The position numbers and the translations under genes were made by a program. The notes beneath the pieces are model-generated. The model worked only from the letters and a program-made list of their open reading frames with translations, was not told the DNA's origin and did not search any database. Positions 54,278 through 63,088 of a stretch of 64,000 bases of DNA are shown here, piece by piece (the stretch's first letter is position 1; each line of letters begins with the position of its first letter). The stretch lies in assembly GCF_015207705.1 (NCBI RefSeq), contig NZ_JADEWI010000013.1, positions 62,001-126,000 of the forward strand. The letters are read 5' to 3'. The DNA comes from Nostoc sp. LEGE 06077. GTDB taxonomy: Bacteria; Cyanobacteriota; Cyanobacteriia; Cyanobacteriales; Nostocaceae.

Positions 54278-54582
54278 CTGCAATCGATTAGTAATAACAA
54301 CTCATCAATTGCTTGTCGAATGGGCATTCGATCATTGACAACAAACATCCCTACCATTGCCTCTCCTGCAACTAGGCGGTTGTAAGCAAAATCTGGCATC
54401 GTTGCCCGATCATGAGTGAGAAGGATACGCTTATTGATTGCTGCCCAGGCTAAAATTGCTGGATCATCTAATTCTCGCAAACCAACATCCTGAACCCGAA
54501 TTAAATCAAGATTGGGTTGACGCAAAAATAAGCCTCGAATAATGTCACCGTTGAAATTCTCATCACTTAACAGACTCAGCAT
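54232..54582 (-). CDS. DUF5615 PIN-like toxin
   Basis: This is a 116-residue protein with the DUF5615 motif set: SDENFNGDIIRGL (Asp/Glu), LRELDDPAILAWAAINKRIL (Asp), LTHDRATMPDFAYNR (Asp) and a final DELLLLIDCSQQEEW. The acidic residues needed for PIN-like metal binding are all present. It begins seven bases after the stop of its DUF433 partner, so the two form a toxin-antitoxin-like pair. The target RNA is unknown. Confidence 0.82.
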   Translation of the reverse strand: MLSLLSDENFNGDIIRGLFLRQPNLDLIRVQDVGLRELDDPAILAWAAINKRILLTHDRATMPDFAYNRLVAGEAMVGMFVVNDRMPIRQAIDELLLLIDCSQQEEWKGIVMYLPL

Positions 54583-54589
54583 AACCTTG

Positions 54590-54919
54590 CTACTGATTCT
54601 GCTGAGATAGTAAACGGTTACGAATTAAGCTCAGATCAGGTTGGATACTAGACAAACGTTGCTTTACTGATTGAGCTAATTGTTCTCTCTGATTTAAGTA
54701 TGTTTCTACCTCAGCTTGATGACGAAGGTAGTAGCCAATTGTGTTATAAACATCAGACAAAGACAGAGTTGAGTATCGATGCACAATAGACTCAGGAGAT
54801 GCACCATCTTGAAAAGCCCGAATCACAGTCTCTAACAAAACCATTGAATTCCCAACTCGAATCGCTCCAGTTTCATCTTCTCGCAGAGGTGGTGTCTCAC
54901 GTTCCAACACAAGACTCAT
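54590..54919 (-). CDS. DUF433-family antitoxin-like protein
   Basis: This 109-residue DUF433 protein has the helix-turn-helix-like region TVIRAFQDGASPESIVHRYS and TLSLSDVYNTIGYYLRHQAE, followed by a tail (QREQLAQSVKQRLSSI) that probably contacts the toxin. It is the first gene of the pair with the DUF5615 gene. Confidence 0.8.
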   Translation of the reverse strand: MSLVLERETPPLREDETGAIRVGNSMVLLETVIRAFQDGASPESIVHRYSTLSLSDVYNTIGYYLRHQAEVETYLNQREQLAQSVKQRLSSIQPDLSLIRNRLLSQQNQ

Positions 54920-54973
54920 GGCTTAACCTTTGTTCCCGTACAAAATAATCGTAACTTAAACTTACAGCACAAT

Positions 54974-55078
54974 ACCCGGATTTCTCAGCATAATTCCCAA
55001 AGCCTAATTCAAGTTTAGATTTCGGTTTTTCCCAAAACTTATTCTATAGCAGGATTATGAGAAGTGAAAAATCCGGGT
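54974..55078. mobile_element. MITE-like element downstream of cupA
   Basis: ACCCGGATTT (54974-54983) and its exact reverse complement AAATCCGGGT (55069-55078) end a 105-base non-coding segment. The next inner part is imperfectly repeated (TCAgcATAAT versus TCActtctcATAAT). Such short non-coding elements with ACCCGGATTT ends are frequent in Nostoc-like genomes. It contains no open frame, and a target duplication is not clear. Confidence 0.65.
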
Positions 55079-55097
55079 GAAGTTTTTTGCTATTTAA

Positions 55098-56423
55098 TTA
55101 ACGATAATCTGGGGTTTGAATATTTCGTAGACGGGCAGCATCACGCATACCATAATCAGCACGAGTAAAGCGGTTTAATTGTTGTTCAAAAAACTCACGA
55201 TTGGCTTGCAAATGTTTAGGATTAGGGTCATCTAAGGGATATAAAAGCGCAGTTCTCAATGCTTGAATAACCGCAGAAGTAACATTGTACATTGAGCGTT
55301 GGAAACTAACACCCAACTGAATCAAAGTATCATCTTCGCCACGGCAATGTTGTTTGTAATAATCAACAAGATATTGTGGTAAGAAGTGCAACATATCTTG
55401 CATTAATAATGTTGGTGGAATACCAGCAGTACCTACAGGAAAGACATCGGCGTAGAGAATGCCGTAGTGGAAATCTTTTTGGTCATCTGGGACTTGTCCT
55501 GCTTGGGCGTTGTATGATTTTGTGCCTCTAAAGGGGGCGGTGCGGTAGAACACAGCTTCCACGTAGGGTAAGGCTGCTTCGTATAGCCAGGTGAAGCCTT
55601 TTGATTTGGGGATGATTTCGTAGCATTCGCCACGGATATAAACATGATGGTAAATGGGACGGCCGGCGATCGCAAATATGCCATTCACCAAAAAGTTCAT
55701 CGCGTCAGGTACGCCCTTAAACCCGCCTTCGTCGTAGATATCGGACATTTCAAAGAACACGGGTGCCATGACTTCCCAGAATAAGCCGAGGTTAGAGTAG
55801 TATGACATCTGGCGGCACTGTTCCAAAAACATATCAGGAAACAGTTTGTACAGTCCCAGCATTACGGGGTTGCCTTGGAAGTAGGCTTTAATTGCCCTGT
55901 CGGCGTTGGCTTTGTATTCTTCCGAGTCGAGATAAGCGTCAAATTGATTGACTGGCGCATACATCTGCCGATGCCAAAGCATTGCCCGCATACAAGCTTC
56001 AGCAAATTCCATATTTATGCGATCGTGGAATAAGTGATGCAAAAACTTGGGCATTTTGACGGTTTCACCCTTTTCCATAAATGCCAAAAGTTCAGGATGG
56101 GCTGTTGCTTCACCGCGCCAAATTCTTAAATCAGCAGTATCGCCAGCGTAATGATTATGAAGGTCTAAATACTCTTGCGGTAAGAAGTATTTAGAAAAGG
56201 CAAATGGCTCTAAAAATACCTGTTCAGCTATATATAATAGGTCACGCCAGTAAAAATCCATCGGGACAGCATAAGCTTTATAAATCCCGATAATTTGCAT
56301 CAAGTTTTCTGGCGTGTCTGGCAACATTGAACCGCCTGCTTCTAAACGATGAATTACTTCGGCAAATTCATGGCGAGAAGGAGAAAGTTTAGTAGTAACA
56401 GGTTTTTCTGGAGTCTGTACCAT
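55098..56423 (-). CDS. cupA: CO2 hydration protein CupA (ChpY)
   Basis: This 441-residue protein of NDH-1MS is the high-affinity, low-CO2-inducible partner of NdhF3/NdhD3. It has the same HDRIN-x-EFAEACMRAM motif as CupB (133-148) and a 45-residue insertion (about 80-125: LPQEYLDLHNHYAGDTADLR onward) that distinguishes CupA from CupB. Its N-terminal sequence RLEAGGSMLPDTPENLMQII parallels CupB at residues 20-40. It lies 27 bases after the CDP-alcohol phosphatidyltransferase gene in the four-gene unit that begins with ndhF3. Residues His130 and Arg135 sit where a metal-binding site has been proposed in CupA structures, but I cannot verify the numbering. No cupS gene follows it in this window. 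Confidence 0.94.
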   Translation of the reverse strand: MVQTPEKPVTTKLSPSRHEFAEVIHRLEAGGSMLPDTPENLMQIIGIYKAYAVPMDFYWRDLLYIAEQVFLEPFAFSKYFLPQEYLDLHNHYAGDTADLRIWRGEATAHPELLAFMEKGETVKMPKFLHHLFHDRINMEFAEACMRAMLWHRQMYAPVNQFDAYLDSEEYKANADRAIKAYFQGNPVMLGLYKLFPDMFLEQCRQMSYYSNLGLFWEVMAPVFFEMSDIYDEGGFKGVPDAMNFLVNGIFAIAGRPIYHHVYIRGECYEIIPKSKGFTWLYEAALPYVEAVFYRTAPFRGTKSYNAQAGQVPDDQKDFHYGILYADVFPVGTAGIPPTLLMQDMLHFLPQYLVDYYKQHCRGEDDTLIQLGVSFQRSMYNVTSAVIQALRTALLYPLDDPNPKHLQANREFFEQQLNRFTRADYGMRDAARLRNIQTPDYR

Positions 56424-56450
56424 ATTTTTTCCTGGATGTTAAATGTATTT

Positions 56451-57047
56451 TTAGACAGTAGAAATATCGGTTGTTTGTAATTGCTGACGTATCTTTAAAG
56501 CATGAAAAATACTCAAAATATCATGTGTCCAAACTGGCAAGATTAACGTCATCGCAATTTCTTCAATGCTGTAAATAGTTCCAGCAATACAAGTTAGCCA
56601 CAAAGCGATGCCAGCGTAGTTAAATCCAAACAATGCCACAATGGCAATAAATAATGTAATTCCCCAAAACTTGGCTGAATAAGTGTGATAGCTGGCGGGT
56701 TTACCATATTTAATTAAGTTAACTATCCACCACATTATTTGGGCAAAAATTACCATCAATAAAGGTAGTTGATAAGTTATCAAAATATCTCGATATACCA
56801 GCCAAGCACTCACGAATATACAACTAAAAAGGCAGGTATCAGCCCAGCTATCAGCTTGTCGCAATTGGGCATTGCTAACGCCAAGTCGCCGGGCAATAAT
56901 GCCATCAAAAATATCGGAAAGAAAAGCAGCGGTAAAACCCACTAAAAACCACATACTAGTATTGCCATCCCAGGCATCCCACAGGAGGAGGGGTGCTATT
57001 AAAAAGCGGAACAATACAAGACCACTGGGAATTAATTTGAGATTCAT
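56451..57047 (-). CDS. CDP-alcohol phosphatidyltransferase family protein inside the ndhF3-cupA operon
   Basis: This is a 198-residue integral membrane protein with about six helices. The family motif D-x2-DG-x2-AR-x8-G-x3-D-x3-D is almost complete: Asp45, Asp48, Gly49, Ala52, Arg53, Asp66 and Asp70 are present, but the conserved Gly at position 62 is Leu (AQLRQAD). Such enzymes make phosphatidylglycerol phosphate, cardiolipin or similar lipids. The subgroup here is unclear. It sits between ndhD3 and cupA with gaps of 36 and 27 bases, so it is very likely cotranscribed with the CO2-uptake genes. A GGAGG lies upstream of the ATG at 57047. Confidence 0.85.
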   Translation of the reverse strand: MNLKLIPSGLVLFRFLIAPLLLWDAWDGNTSMWFLVGFTAAFLSDIFDGIIARRLGVSNAQLRQADSWADTCLFSCIFVSAWLVYRDILITYQLPLLMVIFAQIMWWIVNLIKYGKPASYHTYSAKFWGITLFIAIVALFGFNYAGIALWLTCIAGTIYSIEEIAMTLILPVWTHDILSIFHALKIRQQLQTTDISTV

Positions 57048-57083
57048 TTTTCCTCCTGTATCGGTTACGTAATTCTCTTGTTA

Positions 57084-58583
57084 CTACTTCAATGCAACTT
57101 GAGAAATTACGGTTTTTTCCGCAGGGGTAATTGCCGCTACCATTGCTGTGGTTGTGGTTTCACTCCAGCGCACTAACCAAGTAGGTTGGACTCCTAAAAA
57201 GATGATTAAGGCTGCCAAAATTAGGGCTGGCATTTTCTCAGACCACAATACTTTGGGATAGTAGGCTAAATTGTCGAGTCTACCAAAACAGGTGCGGTTG
57301 AGGAGGATGACGAAATATACAGCAGTTAAACCACTAGCGACGACACATAATATTGTCGAGAGGGGAAAGGCTGAGAAGCTACCTTGAAAGACGATAAATT
57401 CAGCGATAAATCCTGTTAAACCGGGAATACCAGCACTAGCCATGCCACTTAATACGAGTAAGGCACTAATTAAAGGTATGCCACGGATCGGACTCATTAA
57501 ACCGTTGAGTTTATCTAATTCTCTTGTGCCAACTTTGGCTTCAACGACTCCTACCAAATGGAAGAGAATTGCGAGGATGATGCCGTGGCTAAACATTTGG
57601 GAAACTGCACCAACCAGCGCGAGGGAGGTACTAGCGGCACTGGCCAGCAATACGTAGCCCATGTGACCGATAGAACTGTATGCTACCATGCGCTTGATAT
57701 CTTTTTGGGCGATCGCCACGACTGCCCCATAAATTGCGCTAATTGCTCCCCAAATGGCCAAGGTTGGTGCTACTGTACTCCAAGCATTGGGGAACATCCC
57801 CATCCCAAACCTTAATAAACCGTAGGTTCCTAGTTTAGCTAACACACCACCTAACAAAATGGCAATGGGTGCAGAAGCTTCAACATAAGCATCGGGTAGC
57901 CAAGTATGGAAGGGAACTAAAGGAATTTTGATGCCAAAACCAAGGATGATTCCTGATAGCAAAAGCAGTTGCAGTCCAGCCGAGAGGGTTTGAGTAGAGA
58001 CAGCATCAATGGCGAAGCTAGTAGAACCTGTCAGCCACACCATACCCAAGAAGGTGGCTAAAATTAATGCGCCGGAAACAGCAGTGTAAATCAGAAACTT
58101 GATTCCTGCATAAGCCCGTTTTTCGCCGCCCCAAATCGAAATTAATAAATAGAAAGGGATTAATTCTAATTCGTAGAACAGGAAAAACAAAAGTAAGTTT
58201 TCGGCGAGAAAAGCCCCAGCAACACCACCACTTACTAACAAAATCATTGAGTAAAATAGGCGGGGGCGTTCAGTATTTTGACTACTGCTGTAAATAGCAA
58301 TCCAAGTGAGGAGGCTATTTAAAACCAACATTAATATTGATAGCCCATCCACTCCTAGTTGATAGCTTAACCCTAGGGTTTCATTCCAAGGTAAATACTC
58401 TTGAAACTGCATCCCAGGAGTGTTGAGATCGAATTTAAAGAGGATGAACAAATTCCACAGCAGAATTAAACCGGATATAGTGAGGGCTACCAAGCGCACG
58501 CGATTGGGTGGGATGGAATTACTAGGCCAAAACCCGATAATTAACGCAGCGATGATTGGTACCCAAATTAAAACACTCAGCAT
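57084..58583 (-). CDS. ndhD3: NDH-1 subunit NdhD3 (CO2-uptake type)
   Basis: This is a 499-residue antiporter-like subunit with about 14 membrane helices. It has PLVPFHTWLPDAYVEA, the FLFYELELIPFYLLISIWGG helix and AYSSIGHMGYV, as in the paralogue NdhD4 at 30000-31493, which it resembles closely. It is 55 bases downstream of ndhF3. The two form the distal part of NDH-1MS with CupA. Confidence 0.94.
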   Translation of the reverse strand: MLSVLIWVPIIAALIIGFWPSNSIPPNRVRLVALTISGLILLWNLFILFKFDLNTPGMQFQEYLPWNETLGLSYQLGVDGLSILMLVLNSLLTWIAIYSSSQNTERPRLFYSMILLVSGGVAGAFLAENLLLFFLFYELELIPFYLLISIWGGEKRAYAGIKFLIYTAVSGALILATFLGMVWLTGSTSFAIDAVSTQTLSAGLQLLLLSGIILGFGIKIPLVPFHTWLPDAYVEASAPIAILLGGVLAKLGTYGLLRFGMGMFPNAWSTVAPTLAIWGAISAIYGAVVAIAQKDIKRMVAYSSIGHMGYVLLASAASTSLALVGAVSQMFSHGIILAILFHLVGVVEAKVGTRELDKLNGLMSPIRGIPLISALLVLSGMASAGIPGLTGFIAEFIVFQGSFSAFPLSTILCVVASGLTAVYFVILLNRTCFGRLDNLAYYPKVLWSEKMPALILAALIIFLGVQPTWLVRWSETTTTAMVAAITPAEKTVISQVALK

Positions 58584-58638
58584 GGTAGTTTAGGGATTTA
58601 TAACCGCAGGAAAAGTACAAATGACGAATAATAAATGG

Positions 58639-60498
58639 CTAAAACATCAACTCTAAAAACTGCACGCCCCAGTATGGCCATGTCACCCATGCACCTAAAA
58701 CACCTATGCCTAAAAGAACGGTAAAAGCATAAGTTTGAGTTTGACCAGAGGTGCTGTATTTCAAACCTTCTCCACCGAGGAGTGAGAATAAACCAACGAA
58801 ATTAACGATGCCATCAACTACGAAGCGATCAACCATATCAGCGAATTTAGCAAGTTGGGCAACGCTAAAAATGATGGTCATCCGATAGATTGCGGGAGTG
58901 TAAAAGTCGTTAGCTAACAAGTCTTGCAAACCTTTCCAGGGCAGGCGAATTGGTTTAGGAATATTGCCGAGGTAAATTACACCACTGACACTAAAACCAA
59001 AAATACTTGACCAAATCAACAAGAGGGCGACATCTTTATTCATGGTTGCCCAGTTGGGTAAGAGTGATAAGCTTTGCAACACTAAAGGCAGATGGAGGAC
59101 AAAGCCGAATAAGATTACCATCGGTAGTACCATCGGCCAGTGAACTTCAGGCGATCGCTCACTCATTTGCTTAGGCTTACCACCAAAAATTAAGCCGAAT
59201 TCTCTGGTTAAACTGACTGCGGTTAAGGCGTTAACTCCTATAACTATCCCAACTAACCAAGGGTGAGTATCCCATAACCCATCAGCTAATTTCATCAACG
59301 CCCAAAAGCTACCTAGGGGCGGGAAGCCAATTAATCCTAATGTGCCAACAATAAAAGCTAAACCAGAGATGGGGCGACGTGACCATAGTCCACCTAGTTG
59401 GGTGACATCTTGGCTAATGCTGTTCCAAATAATCCCCCCCGTACTCATCACTAACAATGCAGCAGATAAGGCATGGGTAAGAACTAATAATAATGCAGCG
59501 TCATCTTGTTGTGTACCTACAGCGATGAACACCAAGCCCATGTAAGCACTAACAGAATAAGATTGGCAGCGTTTCACGTCTATTTGGGCGATCGCAATTA
59601 AAGATGCGCCAATGGCTGTTACCGCACCTATCGCTACCATTGCGGCAGAAACTACAGGCGACAGAGTTAACACAGGTTGCAATTTAATCAGCACCCATGC
59701 ACCACTCGCAACTACTACCGAGTTCCGTAAAACTGTACTAGGAACAGGGCCTTCCATTGCCTCATCTAACCACAAATGCAAGGGGAACTGGGCGCATTTA
59801 CCCATAGGCCCAGCAATTAAGGCTAAACCGACTAAGGTAATTACACTGGGGTCAACTTCAGCAGTTGTTGCCCATACAGCTAGTTCGTTGTAATCCCAGG
59901 TTCCCGCTAGAGGCCATAAACCTAAGACCCCTATCAACAAAAACAAGTCTCCTACCCGTTTGGTCAAGAAAGCGTCTCTCGCACCGCTAACTACCAACGG
60001 TTGACTAAACCATAAGCCAACTAACAGGTAAGTTCCTAAAGTGAGGACTTCCAGAATTACATAACTAAAGAACAAGTTATTACATAAAGCTAAAGCGCAT
60101 AATCCCGCTTCAAATAATCCTAATAAAGAGTAAAAGCGTCCCCAACCCCAATCCATTTCCATATAGCCAATGGCATAAATCTGCGCCAGCAAATTTAAAC
60201 CCGTAATTACGACCAATGCGCCAACACTAATTGAGGAAATTTCGACTGCAATGGTGAGGTCTAAACCGGCTGTTGATAGCCAATGAATAAATACTTCTTG
60301 GGGTGGATGATTCCAAGTTGCTTGTAAGGCGATCGCACTATGGAGAAACGCCAAAAATGTCATTACTAAATTTAGATAACCTGCTGGTCTTGGCCCGGTC
60401 TTCCGAATGATCCCTGGCGACCAAGGTACGGCTAATAATCCGCCAATTAAGGCATATAAAGGAACTAGCCAAACAGTCTCTAGTAGAAACTGAGCCAT
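58639..60498 (-). CDS. ndhF3: NDH-1 subunit NdhF3 (CO2-uptake type)
   Basis: This is a 619-residue membrane subunit of NDH-1MS. The sequence has KCAQFPLHLWLDEAMEGPVP and the AQIDVKRCQSYSVSAYMGLV helix, as in the NdhF4 paralogue at 28089. I start at 60498 (MAQFLLETVW), where AGGGG lies about eight bases upstream, not at the longer frame to 60522. It heads the operon with ndhD3, the phosphatidyltransferase and cupA. An NdhR-type site and a MITE-like element lie upstream. Confidence 0.93.
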   Translation of the reverse strand: MAQFLLETVWLVPLYALIGGLLAVPWSPGIIRKTGPRPAGYLNLVMTFLAFLHSAIALQATWNHPPQEVFIHWLSTAGLDLTIAVEISSISVGALVVITGLNLLAQIYAIGYMEMDWGWGRFYSLLGLFEAGLCALALCNNLFFSYVILEVLTLGTYLLVGLWFSQPLVVSGARDAFLTKRVGDLFLLIGVLGLWPLAGTWDYNELAVWATTAEVDPSVITLVGLALIAGPMGKCAQFPLHLWLDEAMEGPVPSTVLRNSVVVASGAWVLIKLQPVLTLSPVVSAAMVAIGAVTAIGASLIAIAQIDVKRCQSYSVSAYMGLVFIAVGTQQDDAALLLVLTHALSAALLVMSTGGIIWNSISQDVTQLGGLWSRRPISGLAFIVGTLGLIGFPPLGSFWALMKLADGLWDTHPWLVGIVIGVNALTAVSLTREFGLIFGGKPKQMSERSPEVHWPMVLPMVILFGFVLHLPLVLQSLSLLPNWATMNKDVALLLIWSSIFGFSVSGVIYLGNIPKPIRLPWKGLQDLLANDFYTPAIYRMTIIFSVAQLAKFADMVDRFVVDGIVNFVGLFSLLGGEGLKYSTSGQTQTYAFTVLLGIGVLGAWVTWPYWGVQFLELMF

Positions 60499-60704
60499 GA
60501 AAATACCCCTAGATTTAAACAAAGATTAGTGTTACGGCATCAAATTGCTTTGATCCCGCTGCCATCCACTATTCAAAAACGCAAGTTTATATTTGCTTAA
60601 TTTTGTTAGATTAAGCTTACCTTTATCTGAGGCAAAATGGAATTGCTTGATTAGATAAATCAACGATAATTACTCTAATTAATTCTTATATATCTATGGA
60701 TTGG

Positions 60705-60726
60705 ATTAATGAATATCATCCATTGA
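60705..60726 (-). promoter_or_regulatory. Candidate NdhR (CcmR) binding site upstream of ndhF3
   Basis: On the minus strand the sequence reads TCAATG, ten bases, ATTAAT. The reported NdhR consensus is TCAATG-N10-ATCAAT, so eleven of twelve positions match. It lies about 207 bases upstream of the ndhF3 start. NdhR represses ndhF3/ndhD3/cupA and sbtA under high CO2 in Synechocystis. The regulator gene itself is not in the window. Confidence 0.55.
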
Positions 60727-60777
60727 TTAATATCTATGGTTTTAGCATAGATATATTAATATAGTAATCATTATTAA

Positions 60778-60906
60778 TTAGGACTTAGGCATAAAAACGA
60801 AAAATCAAGTGTTTTGGCGAGGGTATAGGGGTGTAGGGGTACATATATCTAAAACCCTTACACCCACAGCCAATCTTCACAGACAATCTTTGTGTGTAAG
60901 TCCTAA
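60778..60906. mobile_element. MITE-like element with TTAGGACTTA ends
   Basis: TTAGGACTTA (60778-60787) and TAAGTCCTAA (60897-60906) are perfect 10-bp inverted ends of a 129-base non-coding segment. Inside, gtgtaggggt and acccttacac nearly pair, so the whole folds as a long hairpin. A similar right end (cataagtcct) occurs at 39763-39772, and an acttacgcaaaa-type piece at 1968-1980. It may carry TA target duplications. Confidence 0.65.
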
Positions 60907-60938
60907 GATGTATCACCATCCGCCGGTCAATCAAAGTT

Positions 60939-61445
60939 TCAGACTTCAGACTTTTCCCCAATCCGCAAACCCATAATTACTAAATCTCGTTCCACCCCAT
61001 CTAGTTCAGCGACTTGAGGTAAATGTCCCCAACTTTGAAAACCTGATGTTTCAAAAAGTTTCAAGCTGGGGTGATTGTGAGCAAAAATAAAGCCTAAAAG
61101 GGTTTTTAAGCCTAAATTTGGACTTTCAGAGATGGCTAAGGTTAAAAGTTGTCGTCCCAAACCGCAATGATGAAAAGCTGGGGCGATATAAATACTAATT
61201 TCGGCAGTTGAAATGTAGGCTGGACGACCGTAAAATGATTGAAAACTTAGCCACCCAGCAATTATACCCTCTTGTTCAATTACCCACAAAGGACGATAAG
61301 CAGGCGATCGCCCCTGAAACCAGGCGCGGCGACTTTCCACAGACACAGGTTCTAAATCAGCAGTAGCAAGACGGCTAGGAATTGCCGCATTGTAAATAGC
61401 TACGATCGCAGGTAAATCAGTTTCAGTCGCATGGCGGATAGTCAT
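60939..61445 (-). CDS. GNAT-family N-acetyltransferase
   Basis: This 168-residue protein has the acetyl-CoA binding motif HHCGLGRQLLTLAI (Q/R-x-x-G-x-G/A variant) and the opening pattern TIRHATETDLPAIVAIYNAAI of phosphinothricin/methionine-sulfoximine-type acetyltransferases. I start at Met14 of the longer frame (61445) because the family begins with this TIR segment. The acceptor is unknown. It lies between the ndhF3 upstream region and a divergent flavoprotein gene. Confidence 0.84.
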   Translation of the reverse strand: MTIRHATETDLPAIVAIYNAAIPSRLATADLEPVSVESRRAWFQGRSPAYRPLWVIEQEGIIAGWLSFQSFYGRPAYISTAEISIYIAPAFHHCGLGRQLLTLAISESPNLGLKTLLGFIFAHNHPSLKLFETSGFQSWGHLPQVAELDGVERDLVIMGLRIGEKSEV

Positions 61446-61575
61446 CACTGCCGTGTGGGAGAGAATATTGTAGAAAATATTCAAAAATCATACAGTGTTC
61501 ATCGACAGAATTCTATGTCAACGATATAGCAGCAGGCGATGTTATCATCACAAGGCGGCTAAATTCGGCGCATAA

Positions 61576-62742
61576 ATGCAGCAAAATGTACTAAAAGACT
61601 TAGTGCTGGTTGGTGGTGGTCACAGTCATGCGATCGCTTTAAGAATGTTTGGCAGAAAACCACTACCAGGAGTACGTTTAACTTTAATTACGCCAGCATC
61701 AGACACACCTTATTCGGGGATGTTACCCGGACACATTGCGGGGTTATATAGTTATGATGAGTGCCATATCGATTTACAGAAATTGGCTAACTTTGCTCAT
61801 GCACAGTTATATATAGACAGCGTAGCTAATCTCGATTTAGACAATCACCAAGTAATTTGTGCTAACCGTCCGGCGGTAAATTTTGATCTGCTGTCTATTG
61901 ATATTGGTAGCACTCCCGCCACTATCTCTGTACCTGGTGCCGCAGAATATAGCATACCAGCTAAACCAGTGGCAAAGCTGTTAAAAAGCTGGTATAAATT
62001 ATTGCAAAATCTCCATGCTCATCCCCAGGAAAAACTGAAAATTGCCATTGTGGGTGGTGGTGCTGGTGGCGTAGAATTAGCACTCTCAATGCAAGCACAT
62101 TTACAGCAAATTTTGATTGCGAACCAACAACCAATTCAAAATCTTGAAATTCACCTATTCAATCGCCATCAAGAGATTTTATCCCATTATCATTCCTCAG
62201 TGCAGCGTCAGGTAAAACAAGTTTTAACCAATCGAGATATTCAGCTACATCTAGGGGAATCTGTTTCTCAAATTACACAGATAAATGAAGAATTACTCAT
62301 AGTCAAATGTGAATCGGGGTTAGTAGTCGAGTGTGATCAAGTTTTTTGGGTAACACAAGCATCAGCACCAGACTGGTTAAAAACTACCGGAATAGGAACT
62401 GATGAACAAGGCTTTATTTTAGTCAACGACACCTTGCAATCTCAAACGCACCCACAAGTATTTGCAGCTGGTGATATTGCCACAATGATAAATCATCCCC
62501 GGCCAAAAGCTGGCGTATTTGCGGTGCGTCAGGGGAAACCATTATTTGAGAACTTGCAACGAATGATTTTAGGCCAGCTACTCAAGCCCTACATACCACA
62601 GCAACAATATTTAAGTTTAATCGGTACAGGCGACAAAAGAGCGATCGCCACCAAAGGCTCATTCACTTTACCACCCCACTCTCTACTCTGGCGCTGGAAA
62701 GATTGGATTGACCGCCGTTTCATGGAACAGTTTAGTGAATAA
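61576..62742 (+). CDS. FAD-dependent pyridine nucleotide-disulfide-type oxidoreductase
   Basis: This 388-residue flavoprotein has two dinucleotide-binding motifs: LVGGGHSH (11-18) for FAD and IVGGGAGGVELALS at about 157-170 for NAD(P)H, with the GDIATMINHPRPKAGVFAVR segment near the end. The family (TIGR03169-like) is often fused N-terminally to selenide water dikinase SelD. In this sequence the reading frame stops after the oxidoreductase domain (…WRWKDWIDRRFMEQFSE) and no SelD domain follows. It may be a stand-alone type II NADH dehydrogenase-like enzyme or the surviving half of a fusion. Confidence 0.82.
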   Translation: MQQNVLKDLVLVGGGHSHAIALRMFGRKPLPGVRLTLITPASDTPYSGMLPGHIAGLYSYDECHIDLQKLANFAHAQLYIDSVANLDLDNHQVICANRPAVNFDLLSIDIGSTPATISVPGAAEYSIPAKPVAKLLKSWYKLLQNLHAHPQEKLKIAIVGGGAGGVELALSMQAHLQQILIANQQPIQNLEIHLFNRHQEILSHYHSSVQRQVKQVLTNRDIQLHLGESVSQITQINEELLIVKCESGLVVECDQVFWVTQASAPDWLKTTGIGTDEQGFILVNDTLQSQTHPQVFAAGDIATMINHPRPKAGVFAVRQGKPLFENLQRMILGQLLKPYIPQQQYLSLIGTGDKRAIATKGSFTLPPHSLLWRWKDWIDRRFMEQFSE

Positions 62743-63088
62743 GCAGCTATTATCAGCACTGCAAGAGAACTAGCGATCGGCAAAACTCGCACCACACAGT
62801 ACGATATTATGGACTATGATCTTCTCTTTCATCTGAACAGGGGGTTTTATTTTCATTCCCTAAACAGTTAACGAAGTCATCTGCTGAATGAAAATTTTTG
62901 CCTCATTATGTCTGCATTCTTGCATAAATTGTATTGAGCAACACTTTGAAGACTTACCTTTGCATGGTCAAATAAAAATGATTTAATAACTTGTTTACAC
63001 ATAAGAAAATAGTATCAACTGAATTATATTTGATGCTTTTTACTATTAGCTTGTGTGAAATTTTTCATAACTACATAACTATTCGCTG
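62743..63088. other. Intergenic region upstream of the ABC binding protein
   Basis: A 346-base AT-rich spacer with no convincing gene and no residue of a SelD domain after the flavoprotein stop. It presumably contains the promoter of the binding-protein gene at 63089. No consensus element was recognised. Confidence 0.5.

Larger units (their letters stand above)
60499..60938. other. Upstream region of the ndhF3 operon
   Basis: A 440-base AT-rich region between the divergent ndhF3 operon and the convergent-side GNAT gene. It holds an NdhR-like site (60705-60726) and a MITE-like element (60778-60906), listed separately. No gene is visible. Confidence 0.6.
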
